A stretch of DNA of 64,000 nt, taken from positions 83,401,954 to 83,465,953 of the forward strand of contig NC_045441.1 in assembly GCF_002776525.5 (NCBI RefSeq), in the 5' to 3' direction. A model generated the notes under the pieces. It saw only the letters and a list, made by a program, of their open reading frames with translations. It searched no databases and was not told the DNA's origin. Numbering within the stretch: the first letter of the stretch is position 1; each line of letters begins with the position of its first letter. This DNA comes from Piliocolobus tephrosceles (taxonomy: Eukaryota > Chordata > Mammalia > Primates > Cercopithecidae). This document shows positions 12,346-24,719 of the stretch, piece by piece. Made by a program: the position numbers and the translations under genes.

Positions 12346-13544
12346 GTGCTACACAATGAATATTAACAATCATTTCACATCTAAGTGTGAAGTTAAAGAA
12401 GATAGGTAAGAGTTAAATGTACTAGAATGTCTTTTAGTTTTACCCATGTGATTTTAACTAGGACAGTATAATAATCTGCTGTTAAATATTCTATTCCCTA
12501 GCAGTCAATGAGTATTTTAAGTATTCTGATATATAACCCTTCCAAATTTGGGACTTATGAAAGCATTATAATCTCAAGTCACTGTATTTTATAGTCAGTC
12601 AATTTTATTTGTAGATCAATATGTACTTTGAGCTGTTTTCTCATTCATTAAGAACGCTTGTTCATCACACTTTATCCCATCTTCCCAAACACAAATACTA
12701 CAATACTAATTATTGGTTTTCTGTATGTCCAATCTAGTGGCTTATTAGTTAATGTATTCAATTCAATCTCATCTCAGTTCAAAACTATCCCTGAAAAGTT
12801 AATCTGATAGAAAATGAGTTAATAGTTAATGTCCTACAAATGAAGCTAAGTTAAATATTTTGAGAAACTTGTTTACTGAGTTGGCTGGTTTCAACACAAC
12901 TACTACTATCCCCAATTTTAAGGAGATTTACTCAAAATAATACTTTTAATATTATCTATTGCTATTCTGAAGTAAATAAAATTCATGGCATTCTTATTTT
13001 ACAGACAACTGTTGCATAAAAAAGGCTAGATATTGTCACTCTTCCAGAAGAAGTTCCATTTAGAACATATTTATCCAGATGGGAAATACTCATTAGCAGA
13101 GGACCTGGTAATAGGAAATAATAAGCTGCCAATCAAACAAATTGTCTTCATGACGATGATCATTAGAAAGGAAATGCTTTAGATGAACAACTGATTGAAG
13201 GATGATGAGGTCAGAGCACAGCTTTGCCATGGACAGGGACAAAGAAAAATGCCTGTGTTTGTGGAAAGCTGCAGAACTCTGCCTCTGTGCCAGAACTTTG
13301 TTCTAGTCTGTGGGAACATTTTTCTCTAAAATGTGCCTTCTCAGTGGCTATAAATTTGTATGGTACTTTTCTATAGCATTATCTAAAATTCTTTGGCATC
13401 TACCATGAAGGGGCTATCACAAGAACCAGAGCTTTTAGAAACCTGGAGAACAAATGGCTTCTTTACAAACTCTCTTCTAATACAAAAAGGCTAGCACCCA
13501 AGTAGCCAAACTAAAAATGGTCCCCGTTAACAGGAGGTGAGATA
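12346..13544. other. No feature recognised
   Basis: No gene or repeat identified. 13200-13340 is slightly GC-richer than its flanks. Confidence 0.45.
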
Positions 13545-13780
13545 TTATATGTTCAATGCTCATTATATGCCACGTGCTAAGTATAGATTGTTTGATTTAG
13601 TCCTCCTGAGTATCCTGTGAGGTAAAATTATTATGCCTATTTTTGTTTTTAGATGAAGAAATGAGGTACATAAGGGTTGAAGAACCTGCTTTCGGTTAAA
13701 CTGCTAACATGGCTGGTAAACTATTCAATCTTCACTTTATAGGATTCCAAAGACTGTGTTATTCCCCATACTCCTGTTTC
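13545..13780 (-). repeat. MIR SINE, antisense
   Basis: Contains the MIR antisense series: 'tgccacgtgctaagta', 'gtcctcctgagtatcctgtgaggta', 'ttagatgaagaaatgagg', then the remnant of 'cccaaggtcacacagc'. Confidence 0.75.
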
Positions 13781-13914
13781 AACTGTTGCAGAATCACAGG
13801 ATCTAATACTGCAAATAAGCTTATAGATGGAACTAATTATTTCAATTTCAATCTAATTATTTCAATTTCTTGAAGCTAAGAAAGTCAAAGTCTTTAGCTT
13901 TCAAAGAATGAGAT

Positions 13915-14140
13915 GATCAGCCTAGCCTTAAACCTCAGATTTGCCACCTAATAGCTGTGCAACACTGAGCATATTACTGTACTTTGTAATACATATTACA
14001 GTATTCCTCCTAAGGAAACTAAGAGGTATACCTTATGTTACACCTAATGTAGGTATAACATAACCAATTTATGGGTTTTCTATTGACTAACTATAAAAAG
14101 GTATATAAAGCACTTAGCATGTGCCTAATATTAAGGTGTG
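13915..14140 (+). repeat. MIR SINE
   Basis: Sense MIR blocks: 'gccacctaatagctgtgcaa', 'ctcctaaggaaactaagagg' in place of the cap region, and 'aaagcacttagcatgtgcct' near the end. Interrupted by a short duplicated AATGTAGGTATAACAT-like segment. Confidence 0.6.
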
Positions 14141-14534
14141 GACAACTTAGCAGCTTCTCAAGGTGCCAAATATAAGGGACTCCACAATGAGAATTGATTA
14201 AGGTTAGATGCTAGGAACCCAGGTTTTTCTATAACTGTTTAAACAGCAGGTAGACATAAACTGGTCTCAATCCTACTGGAAAAGGAGTGAGGATGAGCTA
14301 AGCATATGTTAACCTATTGACTCAACTATTTTTATAAAGCTAACAAATTGAGAGTTGCAATTATGCCAACTATGTAGTTATCAGGCATTGAAGATGGAAA
14401 CTGAAGTTAACTGTGATTGTATGTGGTCTAGTTACATGTAATTAATAACTGAAATTATGAATCAAAGGGTGCAAGTTCTCATTCTACTTAAAAGACTTTA
14501 TTTATAGAGGTTACATCCATAACCCCCTAACACT

Positions 14535-14790
14535 ACCTAGTTATTATAGCAGGTATAGGTAGTATTTATTGGAAAGTTTACCATGCTAAGGGCAGGTTTC
14601 TGAGACTTCTATATTTATTAGTTCAAGGAACTTAAAAAAGTTCTTTACAAGGTAGGTTCTATTTCTCTCAGTTTTCAAGATTACAAAACAGAGGCACAAA
14701 GAGTTTGCAGGGTTTGACCATGGCCCTACAATGTCAAATCAAGAAAATCTGAGCCCCTGCTCTCACCACTATAATGTACTCTCTAAATTA
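14535..14790 (-). repeat. MIR SINE, antisense
   Basis: Blocks 'tttattggaaagtttaccatgctaag', 'acaaggtaggttctatttctc' and 'acaaaacagaggcacaaagag' are in antisense MIR order (each split by substitutions). Confidence 0.7.
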
Positions 14791-15044
14791 GGAGAAAGTA
14801 AAAAATACGTAATAAAAGATATTTAGTATTCTAAAATCTACTTAATGGTATAGGTAATAAATCTATTTTGAACTTTAAAAATAAGCAAACACTTTTTAAT
14901 TATAGAAAACTACTTTCAAGCCCCTTCCAAATAAATACTTCAAATAATTTTCCAAATACTTCAACAAGGATATCCCATGTGTTCTAAAGTATTGAAACCA
15001 CTGTAACATGTAACAAAACACTTAGCTGAAAAATATAAAATGGT

Positions 15045-15272
15045 GTTTAAGAATACAAACTTGAGAGACGGTCAACCTGTCTTTAAATTTTGACTTTTTT
15101 CACATTAGCTTATGATTTGGGAAACTTATATCCCATTTTTCATATCTATAGGGAGGCTATAATAGTATTTATCTTATTGTACTTTCCTTACAAACAAATG
15201 GCTTGAGCATATTTTAACAGAGCTTTGATAGGACCAGGCATGTGATACATGCTTGAATAATGTTGGCTTTAT
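15045..15272 (+). repeat. MIR SINE
   Basis: Sense MIR: 'ttaagaatacaaacttgag' at the start, a degraded centre, and 'ggaccaggcatgtgatacatgcttgaataatg' at the end, corresponding to 'cctggcacatagtaagtgctcaataaatg'. Confidence 0.65.
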
Positions 15273-15289
15273 CTGTATATGATATTACA

Positions 15290-16390
15290 GTGATGAAAGA
15301 AACAATTTTAAAATGTTTTTGTCTGTGAATCCCTTAATACCCTAAAATTAATTGAAAATCCCAAAGATTTTTTTAAGTCAGTTATATTTATCAATATTTC
15401 TCATAAAAGAAAAACTTGAAAAATTAGAATAATTATTAATTTAATTCAAAATAATACAGTATTATATTTTTAAATAAATAACACATTTTAGTAGAAAGTA
15501 AATAAAATTTCTCAAAAAAATTGAGGAGATTAGCAGTGGTATTTTACATTTTTGCACATCTCTTTAATGGATGGCCATCGAAAGTCAGCTAAATCCTCTT
15601 ATACACTTCTGAGTACAATTTGTTGCAATATGTTATTTTGAAGTACTTGAAGAAAATTCAGTCTCACACAGACAGGCAGTTGGAAAAAGAGGAATATTTT
15701 AATAGAGTTTCCAGATAATTGTGAACATTCTTCCTTGATACTACACTAAAACTTGACAGTTGGTGGTTTATTAAAGCTTCATTACAATGTGCAATCTGAA
15801 ACCCAATCAATAAATATTATTATACCCTGTTACATTATACTCTGTTATATTAAATTGTATATTCCACTCTTTAAATGGTCTTTCACATTTGCATACTTTT
15901 CTACCATTGATCATTGAAAAATATGATTTCACTCAGTTATGCAGTTCTTCCAATATAAACACATTTTATTAAAAAATAAAAAATATGTTTGTTAATATCA
16001 CCACATCCTTATCAGAAAAATCTAAGTATTGGGAATCTCTCAACTCACAGTGGATGTCACGCAAGTTTTCCAAAATTTTGATTTCATACAAAAGCATCAA
16101 TTTTATCACTGGCAACCAATATTGATCACTTACTTTATCTTGAAGTTACAGGATCACTTCTTTCATTTTAAAGTAAATGTATGCCATATAGCCAAGTATG
16201 AATAACCATAATTTGTCTGTCAGTTACTCCTTACAAAAAAAATATATTGTGCACCATGAAGAAAGGGGATTGTTTAGCTCTCAACTCAAACAAGTGGACA
16301 AGTACTTTTTTAGGGCAACAATTTTATTTTGGTATGCAGCAGAAAAACCTTATGAGTACTTCCTATTTTGTTACAATAATATTAAACATA
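15290..16390 (-). pseudogene. Degenerate sequence with hAT-transposase-like signature, tentative
   Basis: Read on the minus strand, one frame near 15684-15650 gives CLCETEFSSST, resembling the C-terminal C-E-x-x-F-S signature of hAT transposases and their ZBED-type relatives. The surrounding kilobase has many stops in every frame and no detectable terminal repeats, so any element here is long dead. It may instead be an unrelated old repeat. Confidence 0.25.
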
Positions 16391-16399
16391 TATGTCCTT

Positions 16400-16800
16400 T
16401 CTTGCTTGTGGCAAAGAAGAACTAACAGAAAATAGTTCTGCCCTCCCTGAAACAAACAAAAGAAAAGCCAAAACCTATGAATTAAGGTTTTTCGAAACAC
16501 TGGACATCAGCCAACAAAGAACAGAGTTCCTTGTCAGACAGGAAACAAATGAAGTGATCCCTACGTCGGCCCCCTGTTCACTCCTCTGAATAAGGCTGAT
16601 GGACTTCCAAAGGCGAAGAGACTTGGAATCTAGGTGACAAGTGTCTGCAGGACAGAATACTGGGAAAGAGAGAGTTGCATAGAAAGAAAAAGAGAGACAG
16701 CATGCTCCAGAAATCTGCACAGAGCGAGAAAGAGAGACAGCATGCTCCAGAAATCTGCCCAGAGCCCCTAGAGCATTCAGTAGAATGTTGATCACCATTC
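16400..16800 (+). mobile_element. Isolated 5' end of an old LINE-1 (L1M/HAL1-like)
   Basis: The blocks 'ctgccctccctgaaacaa', 'cgaaacactggacatcagcc' and 'caggaaacaaatgaagtgat' match the old LINE-1 5' UTR, the same region seen in antisense at 3.4-3.5 kb. No reading-frame or 3' portion follows. The 75-107-codon frames across it are not LINE-1 proteins. Confidence 0.6.
16687..16766. repeat. 40-bp tandem duplication
   Basis: CATGCTCCAGAAATCTGC occurs at 16701 and again at 16741, inside two nearly identical 40-bp units. Confidence 0.9.
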
Positions 16801-18714
16801 ATTTACTCATTTGTACATTTATACATTTTTTTTTTATAATTTGTTATTTCTAGTCTTATGCCCTCTAAAAGGTGAGTATTTGAAGTAGATATTTCGTTTG
16901 GCAATTTCCTAGAATGATAATAATTTTACTTAATTTAAAAATAGAAAGAACTGTATCTGAATGTAAATATCATTGTTGTTCTTGCTTGACCACCAAGTGA
17001 TTTGTTGTGTAGTCGAGTGATTCAATTTGCTGCCCCATGGGACTTTTAAGTCCAAGCCTTTCACATCTTTTCCAGAAAATATGTGATCTCTACTTTTGAA
17101 ATGATCAATACTACCTTATTTTTCTTGTGTTGTGACCCAGTCACTTATTGTGATTCAAAACATCTGTTAAATTTATCTGTAACTTCAACAGAATGGCAAT
17201 TTATCCACTAGAAAATGAAGGTTCAAGTCTGCCCCAACAATTCTTCCTTGGGAACCTGGCTAACCTATTATCTCAAAACGTAATGTTAACTAATTAATGT
17301 GTATGACTGCCAGAGGTGATCAAAGGATCACCTTGATCCCTTGCATATGCCTTGGCTATCCCTTTGATATAGTATCTTTCTAAGTGGTTATCATATACCA
17401 GGATTGCTTAGTAAGAAAATAGCTGCTACAACATCCTGCCATTGATAGAGTTCTTACCTTTACAGAGTATGTTTGGCTTACTCAAATTTAATCCTCTTTA
17501 CTCTATCCTACAGACGAGCTACACAAAGATACACATACAAATATATATGCACACAATCTGCATATGCAGAGCTTATATGAGCTCAAATATTTATATTGGC
17601 TTTTTCTTTGCTTTCATTTTGCTTATAACTAATAACAATATATATATGTGAAACAATCTTAAACACTGAAAAAGGATCTATGTATATGCATATATCGAAT
17701 GCCTGTACACACACATTCTACATAGTTGATAAAATAAACTAAAAACAAGTATCTACTATAGAAGTTACCCTCTCTTGGCATCATAACTACATCATAGCAA
17801 ATTTTATTGTAAGTTTTCATTTAAATTATATTTTGAACTCATGGCTTTTTAAGATTCAAGTTATTTTCATTTGAATTCAAGCTTATTCAAGCTTACATTT
17901 GTATCCATTGGCCAGTGATAGCCTCCTTCAGTGGGGTTCTTTGTCCATTCAGGAATAGATTTGATATATTTAAAAAGACGTTTCACTTTTTGCAATAATA
18001 GAAAATTCTGTGCTCATTCTGAATGATCTCTCCTTCAACAACAGAATGAGATTTCTAAAAATGCCTGGTTCCCCTTTTTTGACTGGGATTAAAATTCAAC
18101 AGATCAACACAAGGGGGCAATCAGGAGTACTGGTGATGTGAAGATGTAGCTATTTCTGTTGCCAGCTTCAGAAGCTTTCAGCAACAGAGATAGAAATGTG
18201 ATTTCATGATCTTGGGTTCATGCTAACTTCTAAAAATTAATGCAGTACGCTACTGTATCCTGATTTCCTTGCAGAATGTCATTTTATTACCACTAAAAAA
18301 TGTTAACATTACCAATGTGTAAACTTCAATTTTAAAGTAATATAAAAATAGAATAAAACTCCAATTGATTAAAACACAATGAGTACTACAGTTCCATTCA
18401 TAGGAGACCACTAAAAGTTCAGTGGTGTCTTTTCTATACGAGCATCATTTCCTTGTACAAAAGAAAATGCTGCTGAAATCCAAAGAGGGCTGGTGCCTTT
18501 CATATATTTCAAAATTCTGTCATATGTTGTTCTGGACATTTTTCAGGTAAGTATTTCATCATACTTTTATAAGAATATATGATTTTTATTTTTTACCAAA
18601 AGCTACATTTCTAGTAACCAAAGTATAAAGAACAAGGAGACTGAATGAGGAAAAATAGTTTGGCAAACAGAGCATTTGACATCAATATAGCATCGTTCAA
18701 CTTAAGGTGATGTT
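16801..18714. other. No feature recognised
   Basis: AT-rich sequence with short TA/CA-rich patches near 17530-17700 and a local AAGCTTATTC direct repeat at about 17879. No gene or assigned repeat. Confidence 0.45.
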
Positions 18715-18855
18715 TTGTTCAATCTACTTTATTGGGATATAATTTATATATAGTAAAATGTATACACAAAGTAAGTGTATAGTTCAATAAATTTTGACAA
18801 ATATAAAAACCCATAAAACCATCACCCCAATCAAGAGAGTCTATAAATCATTATA
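18715..18855 (-). mobile_element. Old LINE-1 3' UTR fragment, antisense
   Basis: 'tttattgggatataatttatata', 'caataaattttgacaaat' and 'aaaccatcaccccaatcaag' follow the antisense 3' UTR of L1M-type elements in order. Confidence 0.65.
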
Positions 18856-19969
18856 AAGTAAATCTCAGAAGGGGTTCATAAGTTTCTTCAAGAACTTTCT
18901 ATAACTCCATTATCCATTATCACATGCATTTTCAATTCTGCACTCAAAAGATTATTAGAATTGTCTTTTAATCAACTGGAGATGACTAGTTTTTCTTGTA
19001 TAGACTATATTGGAATTCTAAAGCATGAATTAATATGTGTGATCAGTTTATTGTCTGAATACATAATTCTAGGTTTTTAGCTACATTCCTGGTTATAATA
19101 GCTGTAATAGTCACAATTCAAAAATAATTCACAATATAGCCTACATTCCTTCATGTCATTTGTATATAATTACATTTGGTTAAAATAATAGTTATCTATA
19201 AAGGCATTTTGTGTAAAATTGTTCTTAGAAAAAATAATTCCACATAGAAAGTCATTTACTTTCAAGGTAAGTTTAATTTCCAGAGTTCTAATTCTTCCTG
19301 ATTATAACCTCCCATTTGAGCTTATATTTCGAATACAAGCTAATCTGCTTGGAGTTCACTAGAATGTATTTAAATTCTAAATAGATGCTGAAAACTAGCC
19401 CCATTTCTGGATAAGAACTTTCCCTGTAATTGTTTTTCCTTTTTTTAATTGTACTCTACCTGAAAAAACATCTGATCTCATTTTCTGAATAGTGTTTCTG
19501 ATAAAAAGAAAATAAGCAATTTTGGCATAAGTATGAAAATGCACTAAGTTACGTAAATCTAATGGAAATTTGGATCTAGCCTTGATCTTAGCACTAAAGC
19601 CTTAAGAAAATCACCGCAAGTCTCTGGTTCTCAATTTCCCCACCCTAGTGAAATAAATTCACAAAGACACAATCAAATTATTTGAGAAGCTGGGCTTTCT
19701 CACATGAGGTGAATAGAATTAAGGCTCTCCATTAAGTTAATAACAAAACAAATATTTGAGTATGATGACAACTGATGTTTTGCATTATATTATTAGCAGA
19801 AATAATGAATTGCTCTTCTAGAACCAGTCTCGTTCAAACTCGCAGACTCTAAATTTTCCTATCTTTTACTGGTCCTAAAATTTATTGAGGGCCAAGTCCC
19901 TGAGTTTCTACCTTCTTCATCTTAATATTGTAATTCCCTAGCAACATGCCAGATACATGTAATCACTTG
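18856..19969. other. No feature recognised
   Basis: AT-rich with no identifiable feature. Confidence 0.45.
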
Positions 19970-20150
19970 ACTTTTTTATAATAGCTGAAGAACCTCAGTT
20001 AACCCTCACTACTGTCTTACAAGACAGCAGCTTTCAACCCATTTTATGGATTAGAAAAGTAGAATCAGAAAAGTTAAGTAATTTCCTCAGATTCCCAGAG
20101 TAAATAACAGAGGTCAGATTGCATCCTCAAATCTTCTAAAGTTAGAAAGG
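19970..20150 (-). repeat. MIR SINE, antisense
   Basis: 'ttaaccctcactactgtctt', 'cccattttatggattagaaaag' and 'aaagttaagtaatttcctcag' are in antisense MIR order, followed by a remnant of the 'cagaggtcagatt' block. Confidence 0.75.
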
Positions 20151-21929
20151 GGAGATAACTAGTTAAAAAAAGAAACCTCCTTTTCCTATAATCCTTGGAA
20201 CTGATTAATGTCAACAATACTTATTTTTTTTAAAAAAAGCGTAAGAATAGTGAAAAAAAAGCAGAAAGGAAACACTGAAAGAGGATATAAAATATTAAAT
20301 TGCAAATCTGTATTATGCAAACATGAATTTACAACAGGTTAAAAATAAAAGCATTCAATAAAAACAATCAGATTTTAGCATGAAGATGACCATTCAATTG
20401 CCCTGGTCTCACTGCATTAATGACACTGATGTATTTTCAAATTGATGGTCCAGCCTAAATTCCTCAGAGTTCACAGTGCAAGAAATGGCTAGATCAGATA
20501 TGGTGTAACTATGCTTTTTTCAATTTGGCTATCAGGCCTGTTTCTAAGGACATTATTATGGGAGAAGGTTGATTTCTGTGCCAGTATTGTTTTGTTTTGC
20601 TTCCCCACAGGATGATAATGCAAGCAGTGAGCTAGGCTAGGTTCGGCCTATGGGAAACTTCAAACAGCAATGACTGAAGTCAGTAACACTTAAGATGCAA
20701 CCAAACACATCTTTGACCAAACAATTTGATTCTGATTCAGGAAACGCCATCAAAAAAATCAAATCTATTTTATATCAATAATCCTTCCCTAGAGTTTTTT
20801 TTCCCCCCCACAGGACCAAGACTATTTGTATTCTAATTATAAACCCAGAGCAGAAAGGAAAAACAAACAAAAAATAGCTCCCGCTTTTATCTCAGGTACA
20901 GAAGGAGACTGTGTTGTGCAGGTCTAAAATTCTCTGATTTCTCCATAAAACTTAAGAATGAGCCACGTGCATCTTCCAAATACAGATGCAAATCAATTTC
21001 AAATTAGCTTGGGTGGGAAGGTGTGCTAGTTGTCTGCGCCTTTAAAAAATTCGGTATGTGTTTTAAGGTATACAAAATATAATGATTAATATTTGATATT
21101 CTAAGTAAGCAAATTATTACTAATGTGCTCACTGAAATAACTTTAAGCACAAGCAAATGATTATGATAATTGTTTGTATTTATGGCATAAGAGGACATTA
21201 GACAATTTTCACTGATTTTTTTCTGAGCAGGAATAGTACATGTTCCTGTGGAAATGCATCACCATTGGCTTCTACAGAATGCATATGCCACAATTGTTTA
21301 ATTGGGGAAACACAGAGCTCCACCTAATATTCATACAAGTCAATAAATTCCACATATACTAATGGATAAAATAAAAATGAAGGAATTAGAAAAGGATTTC
21401 CTTTAGGTGTATACATAATATGTGTAATTTTCAAGATAAAAATAAAAAAGATTAATATATTTATAAAAATATTTTCACATCTACAGAACAAAAAGCAGAA
21501 ACAAAATTTTAAAAGGCAAAAAATGGAGAAAAATTGGCCATATATTTGACAAAATTTGTGACTATGTTTCACATATAAGCTCTTAGGCATCAGTAAGAAG
21601 CTATCATTTCAATTATAAATGGTCAAAGAGCATGGTCAGTCTGTCATAAGAATATCTAATTAATGTGATTAAGAAAAAAATGGAATTCCTGTTAATCAGA
21701 GAGAGGCATCTTCAAATAAGATAATTTTTAAAATAATCTCTAATTATAGTTTTTGATAAAGGTCCAAGAATTATCCATTTTCAAAGGGAGCTGAAATTAA
21801 AACATCTTCCAATTTTTTTTTTTTTTTTTTTGGTAAAATGTGACAAAAGCTTTAAAAATGTGCCCTGTCTTTGACCAGTCATTAGAAAATTAACATAAAA
21901 GTAGTCATAACTCATTAGTGTTAATCAAA
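20151..21929. other. No gene; 18-base T run at about 21812
   Basis: AT-rich. Frames at 21004-21198 and 21324-21590 on the minus strand are hydrophobic, low-complexity and unsupported. No repeat assigned. Confidence 0.45.
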
Positions 21930-22325
21930 TGCATCATTTATAAGGTGATATTTAGAAACAACCTAAATATTTAATAATCACACTGGCTTAAATAAATATG
22001 GCAGCGTTTTACCATAGAATACAATGCAGCTCTTTACAATATCATGTTTGTAGACCTATTAAGTCTTAGGATGTAAGAAGAAATTTCAAGAATAGGCAAA
22101 TCCTTAGGAATAGAAAGTAGATTGGCCTTTACCTAAAGCTGGAAAATTTGGGAAGGAAATAGTGACTGCTAATGACTATAAGGTTTGTTTGTTTCCAGGA
22201 AAGAAGTTCCAAAATTAATTGTGGTGATGGTTGCACAACTCTGAATATACTGGAAGACATTCAAGTGTGTGCTATAGATGTGTGAAATATATGGTATGTG
22301 AACTATATTTTAACACAGCTTTTTT
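21930..22325 (+). mobile_element. Old LINE-1 3' end (L1M)
   Basis: Starts near 'gaaacaacctaaatatttaat' (end of the second reading frame), then 'aataggcaaatcc' and 'gaaagtagattgg', and ends in 'gtggtgatggttgcacaactctg' and 'atatggtatgtgaactatattt', all in sense order. Confidence 0.75.
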
Positions 22326-22835
22326 TTTCAAAAAAAGTTTTAATCTAAAGACAACTGACAAACTAAAATATGTGCAACATATATCACAAATAAAGAGCTG
22401 ATATTCCTAACGCTTAAAGAATTGTTAAAATTTGCGAAAAAGAATATGAAAAACAGTTAGAAAAGTAGGCAAATACATGAACAAATAATTCACATAAAAG
22501 ATATAAAAATTGTAATTAAACTTATGAAAAGATATTTAACTCATTCACCATAAAAGAAATGCAAATTAAAGCTATATTGAAGATAAAATTTCAAAGAAAC
22601 ACAGACACATATGCACCCACACAAAAGGGGCATATATAAAAACTTGTGAAATCTAAATAAGGGCTACAGTGTAGACCAATAATGTTTTACCAATGTCAGT
22701 TTCCTATTTTTGGTCACTGTATTCTGGTTATGTAAAATGTTATCATTGGAAGAAGCTGGGTACACTGAAAACATGCTATTTTTACAACATTTATATGAGT
22801 CTAAAATTATTTCAAAATAAAAGTTTAAAAAAGAT
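22326..22835 (+). mobile_element. Second old LINE-1 3' end (L1M), same orientation
   Basis: The end of the second reading frame ('aactcattcaccataaaagaaatgcaaatt') is followed by the 3' UTR: 'gtgaaatctaaataagggct', 'tctggttatgtaaaatgttatcattgg', 'aagctgggta' and the end 'agtctaaaattatttcaaaataaaag'. It directly abuts the previous element. Confidence 0.75.
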
Positions 22836-23110
22836 GTAAGGGTGTGTTAGCATTTTGAGTATAAAAAGAAAGTTATAAAAATGCACGAATATAGGATCTC
22901 AATATGTTGAAAAACATGGCTTTCAAATGAAATAAAAGAAATAGCATGAAATCTTATCTTTATATGGTGGGTTTTAAAGTGATTTGTATTTGTGTGTATA
23001 TGTGTAGCAGGTGGATGTTTCTGTTTTTTGCTGAATTTCTAAATTGTACATGTTAAGGTTTGAATTAATTTGAATAACTTTTCATTTTTGTTATGGATCG
23101 CTTTGTGCTC
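22836..23110 (+). mobile_element. Possible further LINE-1 3' UTR fragment
   Basis: 'tatggtgggttttaaagtgattt' followed by 'tgaatttctaaattgtacatg' resembles another L1M/L1P-type 3' UTR. Weak. Confidence 0.3.
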
Positions 23111-24111
23111 TGGCTAATTTGATCAGCATAAACACTTTAATTACATAATTTGAGTTCTTAAATGCCCTTTGGCAACACAAGTCCCAGTTTAATATTTTAG
23201 TAATCAAGTATGATTTGGTTTGTATAAAAGCCTTCAGCAGCATCTGCGCTATGTTCTCTTTACCTCTTTTTCACATTTGAACACACTCCTTAAATCCTGC
23301 CAGGGCCACACCGTGGCAAAATACCAGTTGAAACACATAAAATTGTAAAATCATAAACCAAGGGATAAAATAGCAGCTTAACTAGCTTTCTTCAAACAAC
23401 TGAAATAAATGGTTTAGAAATGTATTTGAGATGTGAAAAATCTGATTCAAGGTAAATAAACATGACTATAATCAACATAATTGATGATACTATTACAAGA
23501 TTAGTACAATAGCAAATATTCAGAGTAAAATATTATAGCACAATTTATGATTAAAACAAATAATCTTCCTTTATTTTCATCTCATAGAAAATTTTATATG
23601 AAACAATAAATATTTCACTTTTTAGCATTTTAACAAATGAATGTCTCCAGGCTACACAAGGTCTTTGGAGAGCACATAAATACAAATCATATCAGTCACT
23701 AACAAAACACACTTGCAACTTCTCCTCTTTAATTTTTTACCTTAAATTGTGGAAGAGTATCCAGCTTTATTATATGAGACTTTCTTCAATTTACTTAGAA
23801 AAAATATTTTAAAATTTTTAATTTATTTACAAAGTCTAATGTCAAATTCTGGCTAAAATGATTTTTCTCACTTTCCCTTTAATAGGATCACATTGGTTTA
23901 ATAGCTGCTCCTTCAACTGTCTTCTTTGAGCTTTATGATTTATTAGTTACCAGAAGGGATATTACACCAAGGAAGATTTCCTAAAATAATTGATATTTAA
24001 TTATAGAACAAGCTCACATCTATGTGGCTTTGTGAGAATTAATCCAGAACCATGACCTGGTCAATGTAGCCTTCACAGTGACATCATAGATCATTAAAAA
24101 AAAATTGAAAA
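23111..24111. other. No feature recognised
   Basis: AT-rich sequence with no identifiable gene or repeat. Confidence 0.45.
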
Positions 24112-24250
24112 TGTTGAGGCGCAGTGGCACACACCTGTAGTCCCAGCTAGTTTGAGCACAGCAGTTCAAGGCTACAGTGAGCTCTGATGGCACCAGTGCA
24201 CCCCAGCCTGGGTGACAGAGAGAGAGATCTTGTCTTAAAAATAGAAAAAA
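24112..24250 (+). mobile_element. Free left Alu monomer (FLAM-like), internally deleted
   Basis: A single Alu-left-arm-like unit: 'aggcgcagtggcacacacctg', 'gtagtcccagcta', then a ~23-base gap, 'cagttcaaggctacagtgagc', 'ccagcctgggtgacagag' and an A-rich end. No second arm. The 127-codon antisense frame over it is an Alu artefact. Confidence 0.75.
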
Positions 24251-24719
24251 GTATCTCAACAATAGATATGTGATAATAGATAAATGATAATGGATGGGAT
24301 AAGCCCCAACAAAGTAATTACTTCCTTCTCTTTCTCTTTCTCTTCCACATAACAGTTCAGTAGCTGGATAAACATAGAGCTTCTTTTTGTGTATTAGGAA
24401 CACAGAGTTAAGGCACCCTACAACTACAGAAGATATTATCTGTAAGGTGATCTATTGTTTTTTCTCTAAATTCTACTTTTAATGGCATCTTAGAAAATGT
24501 ATTGACCAATAACAGACTAAAGAAAAACAGAGAGCTCTTCTGGTTTCAAGCAAATGTCAGAATGAACAACATTCCCACATCAAAACTGTCTCACTTTGTA
24601 AATCATATGATCATCTCAATAGATGCAAATTAGTATTTTTATTTTAAACTGTTACCCATTTTTCTATAATTTTATTACAGGAAAATCCTATTATTCAAGC
24701 TACCAATTTATAATTCATA
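24251..24719. other. No feature recognised
   Basis: Nothing identifiable apart from a short (TTCTCT)-like patch near 24325. Confidence 0.4.

Noticed and set aside
16475..16802. Two overlapping 74-107-codon minus-strand frames
   Set aside because: They run antisense through an old LINE-1 5' end and a 40-bp tandem duplication, which explains their length.
24020..24403. 127-codon minus-strand frame
   Set aside because: Its centre is the antisense of an Alu monomer, and the rest is flanking AT-rich sequence.
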